A stretch of DNA of 31,761 nucleotides from DASZMJ01 sp035551935 (GCA_035551935.1 DASZMJ010000211.1:1-31761), one strand, 5' to 3'; positions 1 through 10,138 are shown, counted from the first letter of the stretch. Notes: generated from the sequence alone by a model not told the origin. Made by a program: numbers and translations.

Positions 1-51
1 GACGGCCGTCCGCGAGCGGCCCCGGGGCCTGGGAGTCGGATTCAGGCAGGG

Positions 52-780
52 TCAAGGTCGCCACAGGACGGCCACGCAGAACTGGGAGGGGGAGTCGTCC
101 ACCGGGATCGGCCCCGCCTCGGCCAGCCGGAAGCCCGCCGCGCGGTACCAGGCGGCGGTGTCGTAGCCGAAGCGATTGTAGCTGACGTCCGTGTCCTCGT
201 TGTGCGCCGCCCACCGCCGAGCCACGCGGACGACCTCGTCCCGCATGCGCCCGGCCACCTCCGGCGGGTTGTGCAGGATCACCGCCGAGGTCAGCACCAG
301 GTCGAAGGCGTCGTCCTCGAACGGCAATCGCTCGCCCGTCGCCAGGGCGAGGGTGATGCCATTGAGGTCCCTCAAATAAGAACGGGCCTCCGCGAGCTGG
401 CTCGGGCTGAAGTCGACGCCGACGATGGGGGCGTCGGTCCGTTCGCGGAGGGCCCGGATCAGCTTGCCGTAGCCACAGCCGACCTCCAGGATCGACGTCG
501 GCCGATACGACGCGACCCGGTCGGCCAGCCAGCTCGCCCGGTCGGCCCGACCCGGCTGGCCCTCCTGCTCGCGGAAGTAGTCGGGCCCGCCGCGGAGGGT
601 CCAGTAGGCCCTCGGGTCGCCGTACACGAGCCGCCGCTTGAGGCCCGGCCAGCGTCCCAGCGCCCGCCGCAACGCCTTGTGCCAGGCGTATCTCGGCCCC
701 CGCTCGCGGAAGGCCCTCCACGCCCGGGCCGGCAATGGCGCGGCCTCCCGGTCGGCCATCCTCAACGCCGGGCCTTCCAT
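52..780 (-). CDS. Class I SAM-dependent methyltransferase
   Basis: A 242-residue protein that probably transfers a methyl group from S-adenosylmethionine to an unidentified small molecule or glycan/lipid. The Rossmann motif I is clear as LEVGCGYGKL around residues 98-107. An acidic residue at the end of strand 2 (GVDFSP, D123) would bind the ribose, and a motif-IV-like DLVLTSAVILH follows. This matches Methyltransf_11/25-type enzymes. The first 60 residues are Arg-rich and hydrophilic, with no signal peptide or membrane span, so the protein is probably cytoplasmic. The ATG at 780 is preceded by a purine-rich GGGGGCAAGGG. The gene stands alone, with a long gene-free region upstream. The substrate cannot be read from sequence; the fold assignment is firm. 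Confidence 0.88.
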   Translation of the reverse strand: MEGPALRMADREAAPLPARAWRAFRERGPRYAWHKALRRALGRWPGLKRRLVYGDPRAYWTLRGGPDYFREQEGQPGRADRASWLADRVASYRPTSILEVGCGYGKLIRALRERTDAPIVGVDFSPSQLAEARSYLRDLNGITLALATGERLPFEDDAFDLVLTSAVILHNPPEVAGRMRDEVVRVARRWAAHNEDTDVSYNRFGYDTAAWYRAAGFRLAEAGPIPVDDSPSQFCVAVLWRP

Positions 781-916
781 CCCTTGCCCCCTTCCGAATC
801 CGTCCCCCGAGATCCGTCCCGGCGGCTCGCGTGAGTCTAAGCCCCCCTCCCGCGACGGTCAAGCGGACCCACACGGGCCGCCGCTCCCGGGGAATCACCC
901 GCATCCATCCCTTGAT

Positions 917-945
917 TTGCAAAATCAGGATTTTAGGTGTATAAT
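917..945 (+). promoter_or_regulatory. Consensus-like sigma-70-type promoter
   Basis: TTGCAA at 917-922, a 17-base spacer and a perfect TATAAT at 940-945. The initiation point would be near 952, and transcription would run rightwards into the periodic repeat array. No protein gene lies within 680 bases downstream on this strand, so the product would be a long leader of the TetR operon or a non-coding RNA. The call rests only on hexamers and spacing. Confidence 0.55.
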
Positions 946-1060
946 AGGGACTGTCTCGTGATTCCGAGATTCAACCCGACCTTTGACAATTGTCTAGAGA
1001 GCCAGCAAGCCCATGATCGTCCCTTTCGCCCGATCGCTCGGCCGCGGTCGCTCCTCCTAC

Positions 1061-1470
1061 GGAACGAACCGACGGACCACCTTGGTTCACATCCCGAGGA
1101 GAGGCCAGGGCCAGGGGAAAGGGTCTGGGAGAGATGTGGAGGGTCGGCCCGGCGCGAAACAAACCCACTTCGCCCGCCCTCGGCCGGCGCGAAACGAACC
1201 CACTTCGGCGGCTGCGGCGGAAAAAACGAACCCAATGGCCTGTGGCGTCGCCAAAACGAACCCAATTCGATGGGTCTGGCCGCCAAAACGAACCCATTTC
1301 CGGCCCCTCGGCGCCGAACGAACCCAACTTTGGGAGTTATGAGGGATTTGGGTGGAAGATGGGGAATGGTTGGAGGATGCTGAGTCTTCGCCCGGCCGGG
1401 CGCCGAACGAACCCATCGACGACCCCGGTCCCCCGCCCACGGAACGAACCGACGGATCACTTTGGTTCAC
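1061..1470 (+). repeat. Iteron-like array of GAACCCA motifs, about 31-bp period
   Basis: Nine directly oriented copies of a short motif, core AACGAACCCA preceded by A-rich or GCG bases. The GAACC (once AAACC) core begins at 1066, 1161, 1196, 1228, 1258, 1290, 1320, 1409 and 1446. Spacings are 95, 35, 32, 30, 32, 30, 89 and 37, close to multiples of about 31 bases or three helical turns. The outermost copies lie in a 30-bp direct repeat (1061-1090 and 1441-1470, two mismatches) whose GAACC and GGTTC ends face each other. The 30/32/35 spacing does not preserve a reading frame, which argues against coding. A protein-binding array is one reading; a dispersed non-coding repeat family is another. 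Confidence 0.7.
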
Positions 1471-1549
1471 AATTTTGAGGTAATCCCGCAAATAGGATGA
1501 GACAAGGCGTCGGTCGGCCCTTGCGGTTGATTGAAGTGGCGAAGCGGAC

Positions 1550-1577
1550 TTGACGACAATACCCGAGTGAATACAAT
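1550..1577 (+). promoter_or_regulatory. Promoter of the TetR/ABC-exporter operon
   Basis: TTGACG at 1550-1555, a 16-base spacer and TACAAT at 1572-1577 match the sigma-70 consensus well. Transcription would start near 1584, giving a leader of about 50 bases before the ATG at 1633. The start point falls inside the dyad at 1578-1614. Confidence 0.65.
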
Positions 1578-1614
1578 CGATTGAAACAACCGTTTGAAAC
1601 GATGGTTGCAATCG
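1578..1614 (+). promoter_or_regulatory. Candidate TetR-family operator (nested dyad)
   Basis: The sequence has two nested pairs of inverted arms: CGATTG (1578-1583) with CAATCG (1609-1614), and CAACC (1587-1591) with GGTTG (1604-1608). A central CGTTTGAAACG palindrome occupies 1592-1602. It lies directly downstream of the -10 hexamer and covers the predicted start of transcription, a classic position for repression. The first gene of the operon encodes a TetR-family protein, so auto-repression is the simple inference. Confidence 0.55.
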
Positions 1615-1632
1615 GCAGGCGGGGGGGTGGTG

Positions 1633-2316
1633 ATGAGCGAAGGGGACCTGACCAAGTCGAGGTTACTGGAGGCGGCGGGCGAGGAGTTCGCCGAGCGGGG
1701 GTTCGAGCGCGCGACGGTCCGGGGGATCTGCCGGCGGGCCGACGTCCGCAACGTCGCGGCGGTCAACTACCACTTCGGCGACAAGGAGCGGCTCTACGCC
1801 GAGGCGGTCATCGCGGCGCACCGCTGCGGGGTCGAGCTGCCGGACGAGGTCGAGGCCGCCGAGGGGACGCCCGAGGAGCGGCTCCGGCGGTTCATCCACC
1901 ACTTCCTCCAGAACACGCTGGCGGTCGACCAGGAGCGGAGCTGGCACCACGCGCTGTTGGTCCGCGAGATGACCCGGCCGACGTCCGCCTCGCAGACGCT
2001 GGTCGACGAGGTGATCTGCCCGAAGTTCCGGCGGCTGCTGGCGATCGTCGGCGAGCTCTGCCCGCGGGCCGACGACCGGCGGCGGACGGCGATCGCCTTC
2101 AGCGTGATCGGCCAGTGCCTGCACTACCGGATGGGGCGGCCGATCGCCGAGCGGCTCGTCGGCCGCGATCGGTTCGGCGACCTGGACCTCGAATACCTGA
2201 CCGACCACATCACGACGTTCACCCTCGCGGCCCTCGGGCGCGGCCCGACGCCGGCCGGGCAGGGGGGGGCCTCGGGCGAGGTCGTCGCCGGCGCGGCCGG
2301 GGAGGGGGGGCGATGA
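1633..2316 (+). CDS. TetR-family regulator, CecR (YbiH)-like
   Basis: A 227-residue transcriptional repressor with an N-terminal TetR helix-turn-helix (about residues 8-55, including TVRGICRRADV and NYHFGDKERLY) and a C-terminal region like the DUF1956 domain of CecR/YbiH. In E. coli CecR controls an ABC exporter with an HlyD-type adaptor. Here the gene is first in an operon with exactly such parts, so it most likely represses its own operon and responds to an exported compound. I chose ATG 1633 because it follows a G-rich ribosome site (seven Gs at 1621-1627) and lies downstream of the predicted transcription start; a TTG at 1594 is an unlikely alternative. The last 25 residues are Gly/Ala-rich, with a G8 run at 2262-2269. 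The TGA overlaps the ATG of the permease gene (ATGA). Confidence 0.88.
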   Translation: MSEGDLTKSRLLEAAGEEFAERGFERATVRGICRRADVRNVAAVNYHFGDKERLYAEAVIAAHRCGVELPDEVEAAEGTPEERLRRFIHHFLQNTLAVDQERSWHHALLVREMTRPTSASQTLVDEVICPKFRRLLAIVGELCPRADDRRRTAIAFSVIGQCLHYRMGRPIAERLVGRDRFGDLDLEYLTDHITTFTLAALGRGPTPAGQGGASGEVVAGAAGEGGR

Positions 2317-3668
2317 GCTGGATCGCGCTGAAGATGCTCGTCGGCGACAAGGCCAAGTTCTTCGGCATCGTCCTCGGCCTGACCTTCGCCGCCCTGCTGA
2401 TCGCGCAGCAGGGGTCGATCTTCTGCGGCCTGATGCTCCGGACCGCCGGCCAGGTCTACGACATCACCGGCGCCGACCTCTGGGTCATGGACGCCAACGT
2501 CCGGTACATCGACGACGTCAAGCCGATGATCGAGAACAACCTGTACCGCGTCCGCGGCGTGCCGGGCGTCGAATGGGCGGTCCCCTTGTACAAGGGCAAC
2601 GCGCGGGCGAAGATCAACTCGTACGGGATCGACCCCCAGACGAAGCGGCGGACGAAGTTCGAGGTGATCGAGCAGGTCATCCTGCTCGGGCTGGACGACT
2701 CGTCGATGGTCGGCGCGCCGCCGCCGGAGCGGATGCTGGCCGGCGCCCTGACCGACCTGCGCAGGCCCGACGCGATCGTCGTCGACGACAACCGCCTGAT
2801 GAAGCTCTTCCCCGGCGAGCCGTGGGACCGGAAGCCGGCCGACCCGTCGTTCTTCGTCGAGACGATCGACGGCATCCGGGCCGACCTGTCGGCCCGGGGG
2901 CTGGTGCCGTCGGCGACGGGCCCCGACGCCGTCGCCAGGGCCCGGGCGGCGAGGAAGGCGTTCTTCGCGCGGTTCCTCGGCCGCGAGCTCGAGATGAACG
3001 ACCACCGCGCCATCATCGTCGGCGTCTGCGAGGCGACCCGCACCTTCCAGTCCAACGCCGTCGTCTACACCAAGTATTCCCGCGCCAAGCTGTTCGCCCC
3101 GCAGGAGCGCAAGGTCCTCTCCTACGTCCTGGCCAAGGCCGAGGACCTCGCCCCGACCGCCACGCCCGAGGAGCGCGAGCGCTGGATCAAGGAGGTCGCC
3201 GCCCGGATCGCCCGCCGCACCGGGCTGCGGGCGCGGACGAGCCAGGAGTTCATCTGGGACACGATCAATTACTACCTCAAATATACGGGCATCCCGATCA
3301 ACTTCGGCATCACGACGATGCTCGGCTTCCTCGTCGGCACGGCGATCGCCGGGCAGACGTTCTACAACTTCACGATCGAGAACATCAAGCAGTTCGGCGC
3401 CCTGAAGGCGATGGGGGCGACGAACGCGCGGATCGTCGGCATGATCCTGCTCCAGGCGGCGGTCGTCGGCCTGCTCGGCTACGGCCTGGGCATGGGCCTG
3501 GCCGGCCTCTTCGGCGTCACCTCGCGCGGCGGCGAGCTGGCGTTCTATACGCCCTGGCAACTCCTGCCGATCACCGGCGGCGCCGTCGTGGCGATCTGCT
3601 TCCTCTCCAGCATCCTCAGCGTCCGGCGCGTGATCGTGCTCGAGCCGGCCGTCGTCTTCCGCGGCTGA
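2313..3668 (+). CDS. ABC exporter permease, DevC/MacB-like
   Basis: A 451-residue inner-membrane permease of the FtsX/MacB superfamily. One membrane segment lies near residues 17-37. It is followed by a large periplasmic domain of roughly 280 residues (MacB_PCD-like), then three C-terminal segments beginning around FGITTMLGFLVGTAIAG, RIVGMILLQAAVVGLLGYG and PITGGAVVAICFLSSIL. The loop between the second and third carries KQFGALKAMGATNARI, the typical coupling helix of this family. With the next two genes it forms a DevB-DevC-DevA-type mechanotransmission exporter, which uses ATP-driven movement of the periplasmic domain to push a substrate (glycolipid, peptide or drug) across the outer envelope. 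ATG 2313 overlaps the regulator's stop and is preceded by a run of Gs, so translation is probably coupled. Confidence 0.87.
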   Translation: MSWIALKMLVGDKAKFFGIVLGLTFAALLIAQQGSIFCGLMLRTAGQVYDITGADLWVMDANVRYIDDVKPMIENNLYRVRGVPGVEWAVPLYKGNARAKINSYGIDPQTKRRTKFEVIEQVILLGLDDSSMVGAPPPERMLAGALTDLRRPDAIVVDDNRLMKLFPGEPWDRKPADPSFFVETIDGIRADLSARGLVPSATGPDAVARARAARKAFFARFLGRELEMNDHRAIIVGVCEATRTFQSNAVVYTKYSRAKLFAPQERKVLSYVLAKAEDLAPTATPEERERWIKEVAARIARRTGLRARTSQEFIWDTINYYLKYTGIPINFGITTMLGFLVGTAIAGQTFYNFTIENIKQFGALKAMGATNARIVGMILLQAAVVGLLGYGLGMGLAGLFGVTSRGGELAFYTPWQLLPITGGAVVAICFLSSILSVRRVIVLEPAVVFRG

Positions 3669-3726
3669 GCGCCGCCAGCGTCCGAGACCCGCCCGTCCCC
3701 CCGAAGACCCGCAGGGTGGAGTTTCC

Positions 3727-4512
3727 ATGACCGCGACCGCGACCGCGACCGAGGAGATCCAGGCGAAGGCCCCGCCGCCGCCCGCGCGGGACGGCGACGT
3801 CGCGGTCCGCATCCGCGGCGTGACGAAGTACTTCGGCGCCGGCGAGCAGCGCGTGGCGGCCTTGCGGGGGGTCGACTGGGACGTGCTCCGGGGGCAGATG
3901 TCCCTGATCGTCGGCCCGTCGGGGTGCGGCAAGACGACGCTCCTGTCGGTCATCGCCGGCATCCTCGACTGCGACGACGGCTCGGTCGAGATCTTCGGCA
4001 CCGACGTCACGCGGCTGAGCGACCGCCAGCGGACGCGGTTCCGAGCCAAGAACATCGGCTTCGTCTTCCAGCAGTACAACCTCCTGCCGGCCCTGACCGC
4101 GGCCGAGAACGCGGCGATCCCGCTGGTCATCGCCGGCTGGTCGAAGCACAAGGCCGTCGCGCGGGCGCGCGAGGTCCTCGAGATGATCGGCATGGGCAAG
4201 AAGGCCGAGAGCCTCCCCTCGCAGCTCTCCGGCGGCCAGCAGCAGCGGGTGGCGATCAGCCGGGCGTTGGTCCACGAGCCGAGCCTGCTGGTCTGCGACG
4301 AGCCGACCGCGGCCCTGGACCATGAGACGGGCAACACGGTGATGGAGCTGATGCGCGAGGCCGCCGTCCGGCCCGACCGCGCCGTCATCGTCGTCACCCA
4401 CGACAACCGCGTCTTCCACTTCGGCGACCGCATCGCCCACATGGACGACGGCCACATCGTCCAGATCGAGGACCGCGACGCCGCCCGGGGTCAGGGCCAC
4501 GAGGCGGCCTGA
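3727..4512 (+). CDS. ABC exporter ATPase, DevA/LolD-like
   Basis: A 261-residue nucleotide-binding subunit. Walker A is GPSGCGKT at residues 63-70, the Q-loop is FVFQQYN near 113-119, the signature is LSGGQ at 167-171, Walker B is LLVCDE at 187-192 and the switch histidine is in VVTHD (H225). This is the MacB/LolD/DevA class that pairs with FtsX-type permeases, consistent with the preceding gene. All catalytic motifs are intact. The N-terminus is a low-complexity MTATATATEE encoded by a GCGACC hexanucleotide repeat, followed by a Pro-rich linker before the fold starts near residue 25. ATG 3727 has a GGTGGAG ribosome site. The gene starts 58 bases after the permease stop. Confidence 0.93.
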   Translation: MTATATATEEIQAKAPPPPARDGDVAVRIRGVTKYFGAGEQRVAALRGVDWDVLRGQMSLIVGPSGCGKTTLLSVIAGILDCDDGSVEIFGTDVTRLSDRQRTRFRAKNIGFVFQQYNLLPALTAAENAAIPLVIAGWSKHKAVARAREVLEMIGMGKKAESLPSQLSGGQQQRVAISRALVHEPSLLVCDEPTAALDHETGNTVMELMREAAVRPDRAVIVVTHDNRVFHFGDRIAHMDDGHIVQIEDRDAARGQGHEAA

Positions 4513-4535
4513 CGGCCGCGAAAGGGATACGGATC

Positions 4536-5690
4536 ATGTTCACGAAATACCTATTGCCGATGGCCGCGGTGCTGGGGCTGGGCTTCGCGGTCTTCACGGT
4601 GGTCAAGGCGCGGCAGTCGCCGCCGCCGTCGCGGCCGGTGGTGCCTCCGCCGGAGCGGCCGTCGGATTTCCGGGCGATCGCGGGGGCGGGGATCGTCGAG
4701 GCGCGGAGGGAGAACATCCCGATCGGCGCGAACATCCCGGGCGTGGTCGTCGAGCGGTTCGTCAACCGCAACGACATGGTCAAGACGGGGGACCCGCTGT
4801 TCCGGACCGACGACCGGAACCTCAAGGCCGAGCTGCTGGTGCGGGAGGCCAACCTCGCCTCGGCGCGGGCGCAGCTCGAGCGGCTGGAGGTCGCGCCGAC
4901 GACGGGAGACATCCCGACGTTTCAGGCGGCGGTCGACGAGTCGCGGGCGCGGTTCATGGACGCCGAGGTCGTCGCCCGCCGCACCGAGAAGCTGTACCAG
5001 GACCGCGCCTCCGCGGCCAGCGACTACGACCGCGACCGCTACGCCTTCTACGCCGCCAAGGCCACCCTCGCCAGGGCCGAGGCCGACCTCGAGCGGCTCA
5101 AGAAGACGTGGGTCAAGGACATCGAGGTCCAGCGCGCCGCCGTCCTCCAGGCCGAGGCGCAGGTCAAGGGCATCGAGACCGACATCGAGCGCACGATGGT
5201 CCGCGCCCCGGTCGACGGCCAGGTGCTCCAGGTCCACGTCCGGCTCGGCCAGTTCGCCGCGTTGCAGTGGAACGAGCCGCTGGTCGTCCTCGGCGACATC
5301 CGGCGATTGCACGTCCGCGTCGACATCGACGAGCAGGACGTGCCGTATTACCGCAAGGGGCTCCGCGCCATCGCCACGCTCAAGGGCAAGCCCAACGTCC
5401 GGTTCCCGCTGGAGTACGTCGACATCGAGCCCTACGTCATCCCGAAGCAGAGCCTCACCGGCTCGAACTCCGAGCGCGTCGACACGCGGGTCCTCCAGGT
5501 CATCTACGCCTTGCCCGACGAGCGGGCGGTCCCCGTCTACATCGGCCAGCAGATGGACGTCTACCTCGAGGCCGCCACGCCGCCGCCCGGCGTCAACCTC
5601 GACTCCGACCCCCGCGCCACCCCGTTGACCTTCGAGGACCTCAACAAGCCCAACCCCGCCGCCGCCGCCCCGAAGGCCGGCAAGCCTTGA
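4536..5690 (+). CDS. HlyD-family membrane fusion protein of ABC exporter (DevB-like)
   Basis: A 384-residue periplasmic adaptor anchored by one N-terminal membrane helix (about residues 5-23) followed by a Pro-rich linker. The first lipoyl half (GANIPGVVVERFVNRNDMVKTG) leads into an Ala/Glu/Arg-rich coiled coil at about 95-205. The second lipoyl half is RAPVDGQVLQVHVRLGQ, with a beta-barrel domain after it. This order is standard for HlyD/DevB adaptors, which link the inner-membrane exporter to an outer-membrane channel. No TolC-like gene is in the window, so the channel must be encoded elsewhere. The C-terminal tail is Pro/Ala-rich. ATG 4536 is 23 bases after the ATPase stop, and the gene's TGA overlaps the TTG start of the next gene. 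Confidence 0.9.
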   Translation: MFTKYLLPMAAVLGLGFAVFTVVKARQSPPPSRPVVPPPERPSDFRAIAGAGIVEARRENIPIGANIPGVVVERFVNRNDMVKTGDPLFRTDDRNLKAELLVREANLASARAQLERLEVAPTTGDIPTFQAAVDESRARFMDAEVVARRTEKLYQDRASAASDYDRDRYAFYAAKATLARAEADLERLKKTWVKDIEVQRAAVLQAEAQVKGIETDIERTMVRAPVDGQVLQVHVRLGQFAALQWNEPLVVLGDIRRLHVRVDIDEQDVPYYRKGLRAIATLKGKPNVRFPLEYVDIEPYVIPKQSLTGSNSERVDTRVLQVIYALPDERAVPVYIGQQMDVYLEAATPPPGVNLDSDPRATPLTFEDLNKPNPAAAAPKAGKP

Positions 5691-6850
5691 GCCCCGGCCG
5701 GACCGCCCTCGTCGCCGTCGCGGCCCAGGCCGCCATCGGCCTGGGCACCCTCGCCGCGCGGCCGCGCTCCTCGATCGATGATACGTACATTTATCATCAT
5801 TATGCAACCTTGGTCCTCTCGGGGCGGGTGCCGTACCGCGACTTCGCGGTCGAGTACCCGCCCCTGGCCTTGCCGGTGATCGTGGCGCCGGCGCTCGTGG
5901 CCCGCGACCTGCAATCTTATCGAATCGTCTTCGGATTCGAGATGATCTCATGCCAGGTGGCGACGGCGTTGCTCGTCGCGGCGTGGGCCGGCCCGGGGGG
6001 GCGATCGGCGCGGGCGTTGGCGTGGTTCACCCTGTTCGCGGCGCTCCAGGAGCGGCTGATCCTCGCCCGCTTCGACGCCTGGCCGGCGTTGCTCGCCTTC
6101 GCGGCGGCGTTGGCGTGGTCGTCGGGGCGGGGCGGGATGGGGGGCTTCCTGGCCGCGCTGGGCACGCTGGCGAAGGTCTTCCCGGCGCTGGTGGCCGGCT
6201 TCGCGCCCTTCGCATCGCCGGGGGGATCACGCCGGCGCGGGGCGGTCGCGTTCGTCGCGACGATGGCCGTCGGCGTCGGGCTCTGGCGGGTCGTCGCCGG
6301 GTGGCCGGGGGTGGCCGCGACGCTGGACTATCACATCGGACGTGGAATCGAATATGGAAGCGTCCTCTCGTGCGCGCAGATGCTCGCGGCGAAGCTCGCC
6401 GGCGCGTCGATCGTCGTCGGCCGCGACCACGTCTCGTTCTCGACGACCACCCCCTGGACGCCGGCCCTGGTCAGGCTGGCCTTGCCGCTCCAGGCCGGGC
6501 TCCTGCTGGTCGTCTGGGGGACGTTCGTGGCCCGCGGGTCGAGGGAGTTGCCGAGGTACTGCGCGGCGGCGCTGTTCGCGTTCATCCTCGGCGGCAAGGT
6601 CTTCTCGCCGCAGTACCTGATCTGGCCGATCCCGTTCCTCGCCGCGCTCGACGGCCCCGCCGCGCCCCGGGCCCGGCTCCTCTTCGCGGCCGGCCTCGTC
6701 GCGACCACCCTCGCACCGTCGCTGATGCACGTCCTCGGGAGGACGAATCTCTATGTGATCCTGGCTTACAACGCGAAGAACCTGGTGTTCCTGTCGCTGC
6801 TCGCCTGGTTGACCTTCGGGCCCCCGGGAAAAGTGCTGAGTGCGGAGTAA
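5687..6850 (+). CDS. GT87-like (DUF2029) polytopic membrane glycosyltransferase
   Basis: A 387-residue multi-spanning membrane protein resembling GT-C-fold, polyprenyl-phosphate-sugar-dependent mannosyltransferases of the DUF2029/GT87 group. The N-terminal region has the hallmark DDTYIYHHY followed by VPYRDFAVEYPPLALP. About eight to ten hydrophobic helices follow, with LGTLAKVFPALV and GKVFSPQYLIWPIPFL as typical motifs. I set the start at TTG 5687, which overlaps the adaptor stop as TTGA. No in-frame ATG or GTG lies upstream of the conserved N-terminal motif, and the overlap suggests coupled translation. The stop codon and the last residues (VLSAE) lie inside a repeat (6832-7044), so the C-terminus may have been altered by repeat insertion. 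Its place after the exporter suggests the two act on the same envelope glycoconjugate, but that is inference. Confidence 0.75.
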   Translation: MSPGRTALVAVAAQAAIGLGTLAARPRSSIDDTYIYHHYATLVLSGRVPYRDFAVEYPPLALPVIVAPALVARDLQSYRIVFGFEMISCQVATALLVAAWAGPGGRSARALAWFTLFAALQERLILARFDAWPALLAFAAALAWSSGRGGMGGFLAALGTLAKVFPALVAGFAPFASPGGSRRRGAVAFVATMAVGVGLWRVVAGWPGVAATLDYHIGRGIEYGSVLSCAQMLAAKLAGASIVVGRDHVSFSTTTPWTPALVRLALPLQAGLLLVVWGTFVARGSRELPRYCAAALFAFILGGKVFSPQYLIWPIPFLAALDGPAAPRARLLFAAGLVATTLAPSLMHVLGRTNLYVILAYNAKNLVFLSLLAWLTFGPPGKVLSAE

Positions 6851-7044
6851 CGAGTGCGGAGTAAGCGTAGGGCAGGGCTTGCCCTGCCTCTTCCCTCCCG
6901 TCGTGGAAGAGGCAGGGCAAGCCCTGCCCTACGGGATGGAGTGGAAGAGGCAGGGCAAGCCCTGCCCTACGGGATGGAGTGCGGAGTGGAGAAGGCGAGT
7001 CTCTCCACTCCGCACTCGTTACTCAGCACTCAGCACTCAGCACT
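6832..7044. repeat. Composite palindromic repeat with three REP-like hairpins (family A)
   Basis: The outer arms are an AGTGCTGAGTGCGGAGTAA-type sequence at 6832-6864 and its inverted partner at 7007-7044, which ends in three ACTCAGC-like units. Inside are three copies of a GTAG-headed hairpin: 6867-6892 forward, then 6907-6932 and 6945-6970 in reverse orientation (38-base period). Each has GGCAGGG and CCCTGCC arms around CTTG. The element lies between the convergent GT87 and M16 genes and supplies the GT87 stop codon. A related copy is at 9988-10103. It may terminate transcription in both directions. Confidence 0.85.
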
Positions 7045-7054
7045 TTTCCTCGGC

Positions 7055-9856
<2,802 letters not shown>

Positions 9857-9987
9857 TGGCGATTCCCTCCCGGTTGCCGCCGCGGGCGCTCCCCGACCCC
9901 GGGTCTCCCCCCCGCGCGATCGGTCCCGCCCGCGACCGGCCCAGCTTATCCCGGCCCGGACCGGAGAAACAGGGCCGAGTCGGTTTC

Positions 9988-10103
9988 GTAGGGCAGGGCT
10001 TGCCCTGCCTCTTCGGTCCCGTGGAAGCGGCAGGGCAAGCCCTGCCCTACGGGCCGACGTCGCCTTTACACTCTCTTCACCCCGCACTCGTGACCCAGCA
10101 CTT
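9988..10103. repeat. Second copy of family A composite repeat (REPIN-like)
   Basis: The GTAG-headed hairpin at 9988-10012 and its inverted partner at 10025-10050 repeat the units seen at 6867-6970. The sequence at about 10080-10103 (CCGCACTCGTGACCCAGCAC) is a diverged copy of the right outer arm at 7007-7044, in the same orientation. Both copies therefore derive from one composite element, and together they flank the M16 gene. Confidence 0.8.
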
Positions 10104-10108
10104 CTCCA

Positions 10109-10138
10109 TTGTCAGCGTCGCCGGGGGTCTGGTATGCT
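10109..10138 (+). promoter_or_regulatory. Promoter of the PEP-CTERM gene
   Basis: TTGTCA at 10109-10114, an 18-base spacer and TATGCT at 10133-10138. It points to the gene starting at 10206 with a leader of about 60 bases. The promoter at 11051-11078 uses the same TATGCT hexamer. Confidence 0.5.

Larger units (their letters stand above)
781..1632. other. Gene-free region with promoter and periodic repeat array
   Basis: About 850 bases separate the divergent methyltransferase and TetR genes. Open frames here exist on both strands, but none has a convincing start with a ribosome site, a recognisable domain, or a frame maintained across the internal repeats, so I call none of them genes. The region contains a consensus-like promoter (917-945), a GACAATTGTC palindrome (985-994) beside a TTGACA hexamer, the periodic GAACCCA array (1061-1470), and the promoter and dyad of the TetR operon (1550-1614). 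It is locally richer in A/T than the flanking genes. Confidence 0.75.

Noticed and set aside
1061..1470. CRISPR array
   Set aside because: The conserved core is only about 12 bases, spacing varies, copies are degenerate, the intervening bases share sequence, and no cas gene is in the window.
937..1611. Overlapping open frames on both strands through the periodic array
   Set aside because: They are translations of the repeats (recurrent WVRF/GSF-like peptides). The 30/32/35-base spacing shifts frame between copies, and none has a good ribosome site or domain.
3727..3753. Hexanucleotide repeat at the DevA start as a phase-variation switch
   Set aside because: A six-base unit cannot change reading frame; it only varies the Thr-Ala count of a flexible N-terminus. 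The same holds for the Ala-Thr tail of the RND adaptor (about 24797-24825).
2124..4457. 777-residue minus-strand open frame
   Set aside because: It is fully antisense to the DevC/DevA genes, whose protein motifs are unambiguous; GC-rich third positions create such shadows.
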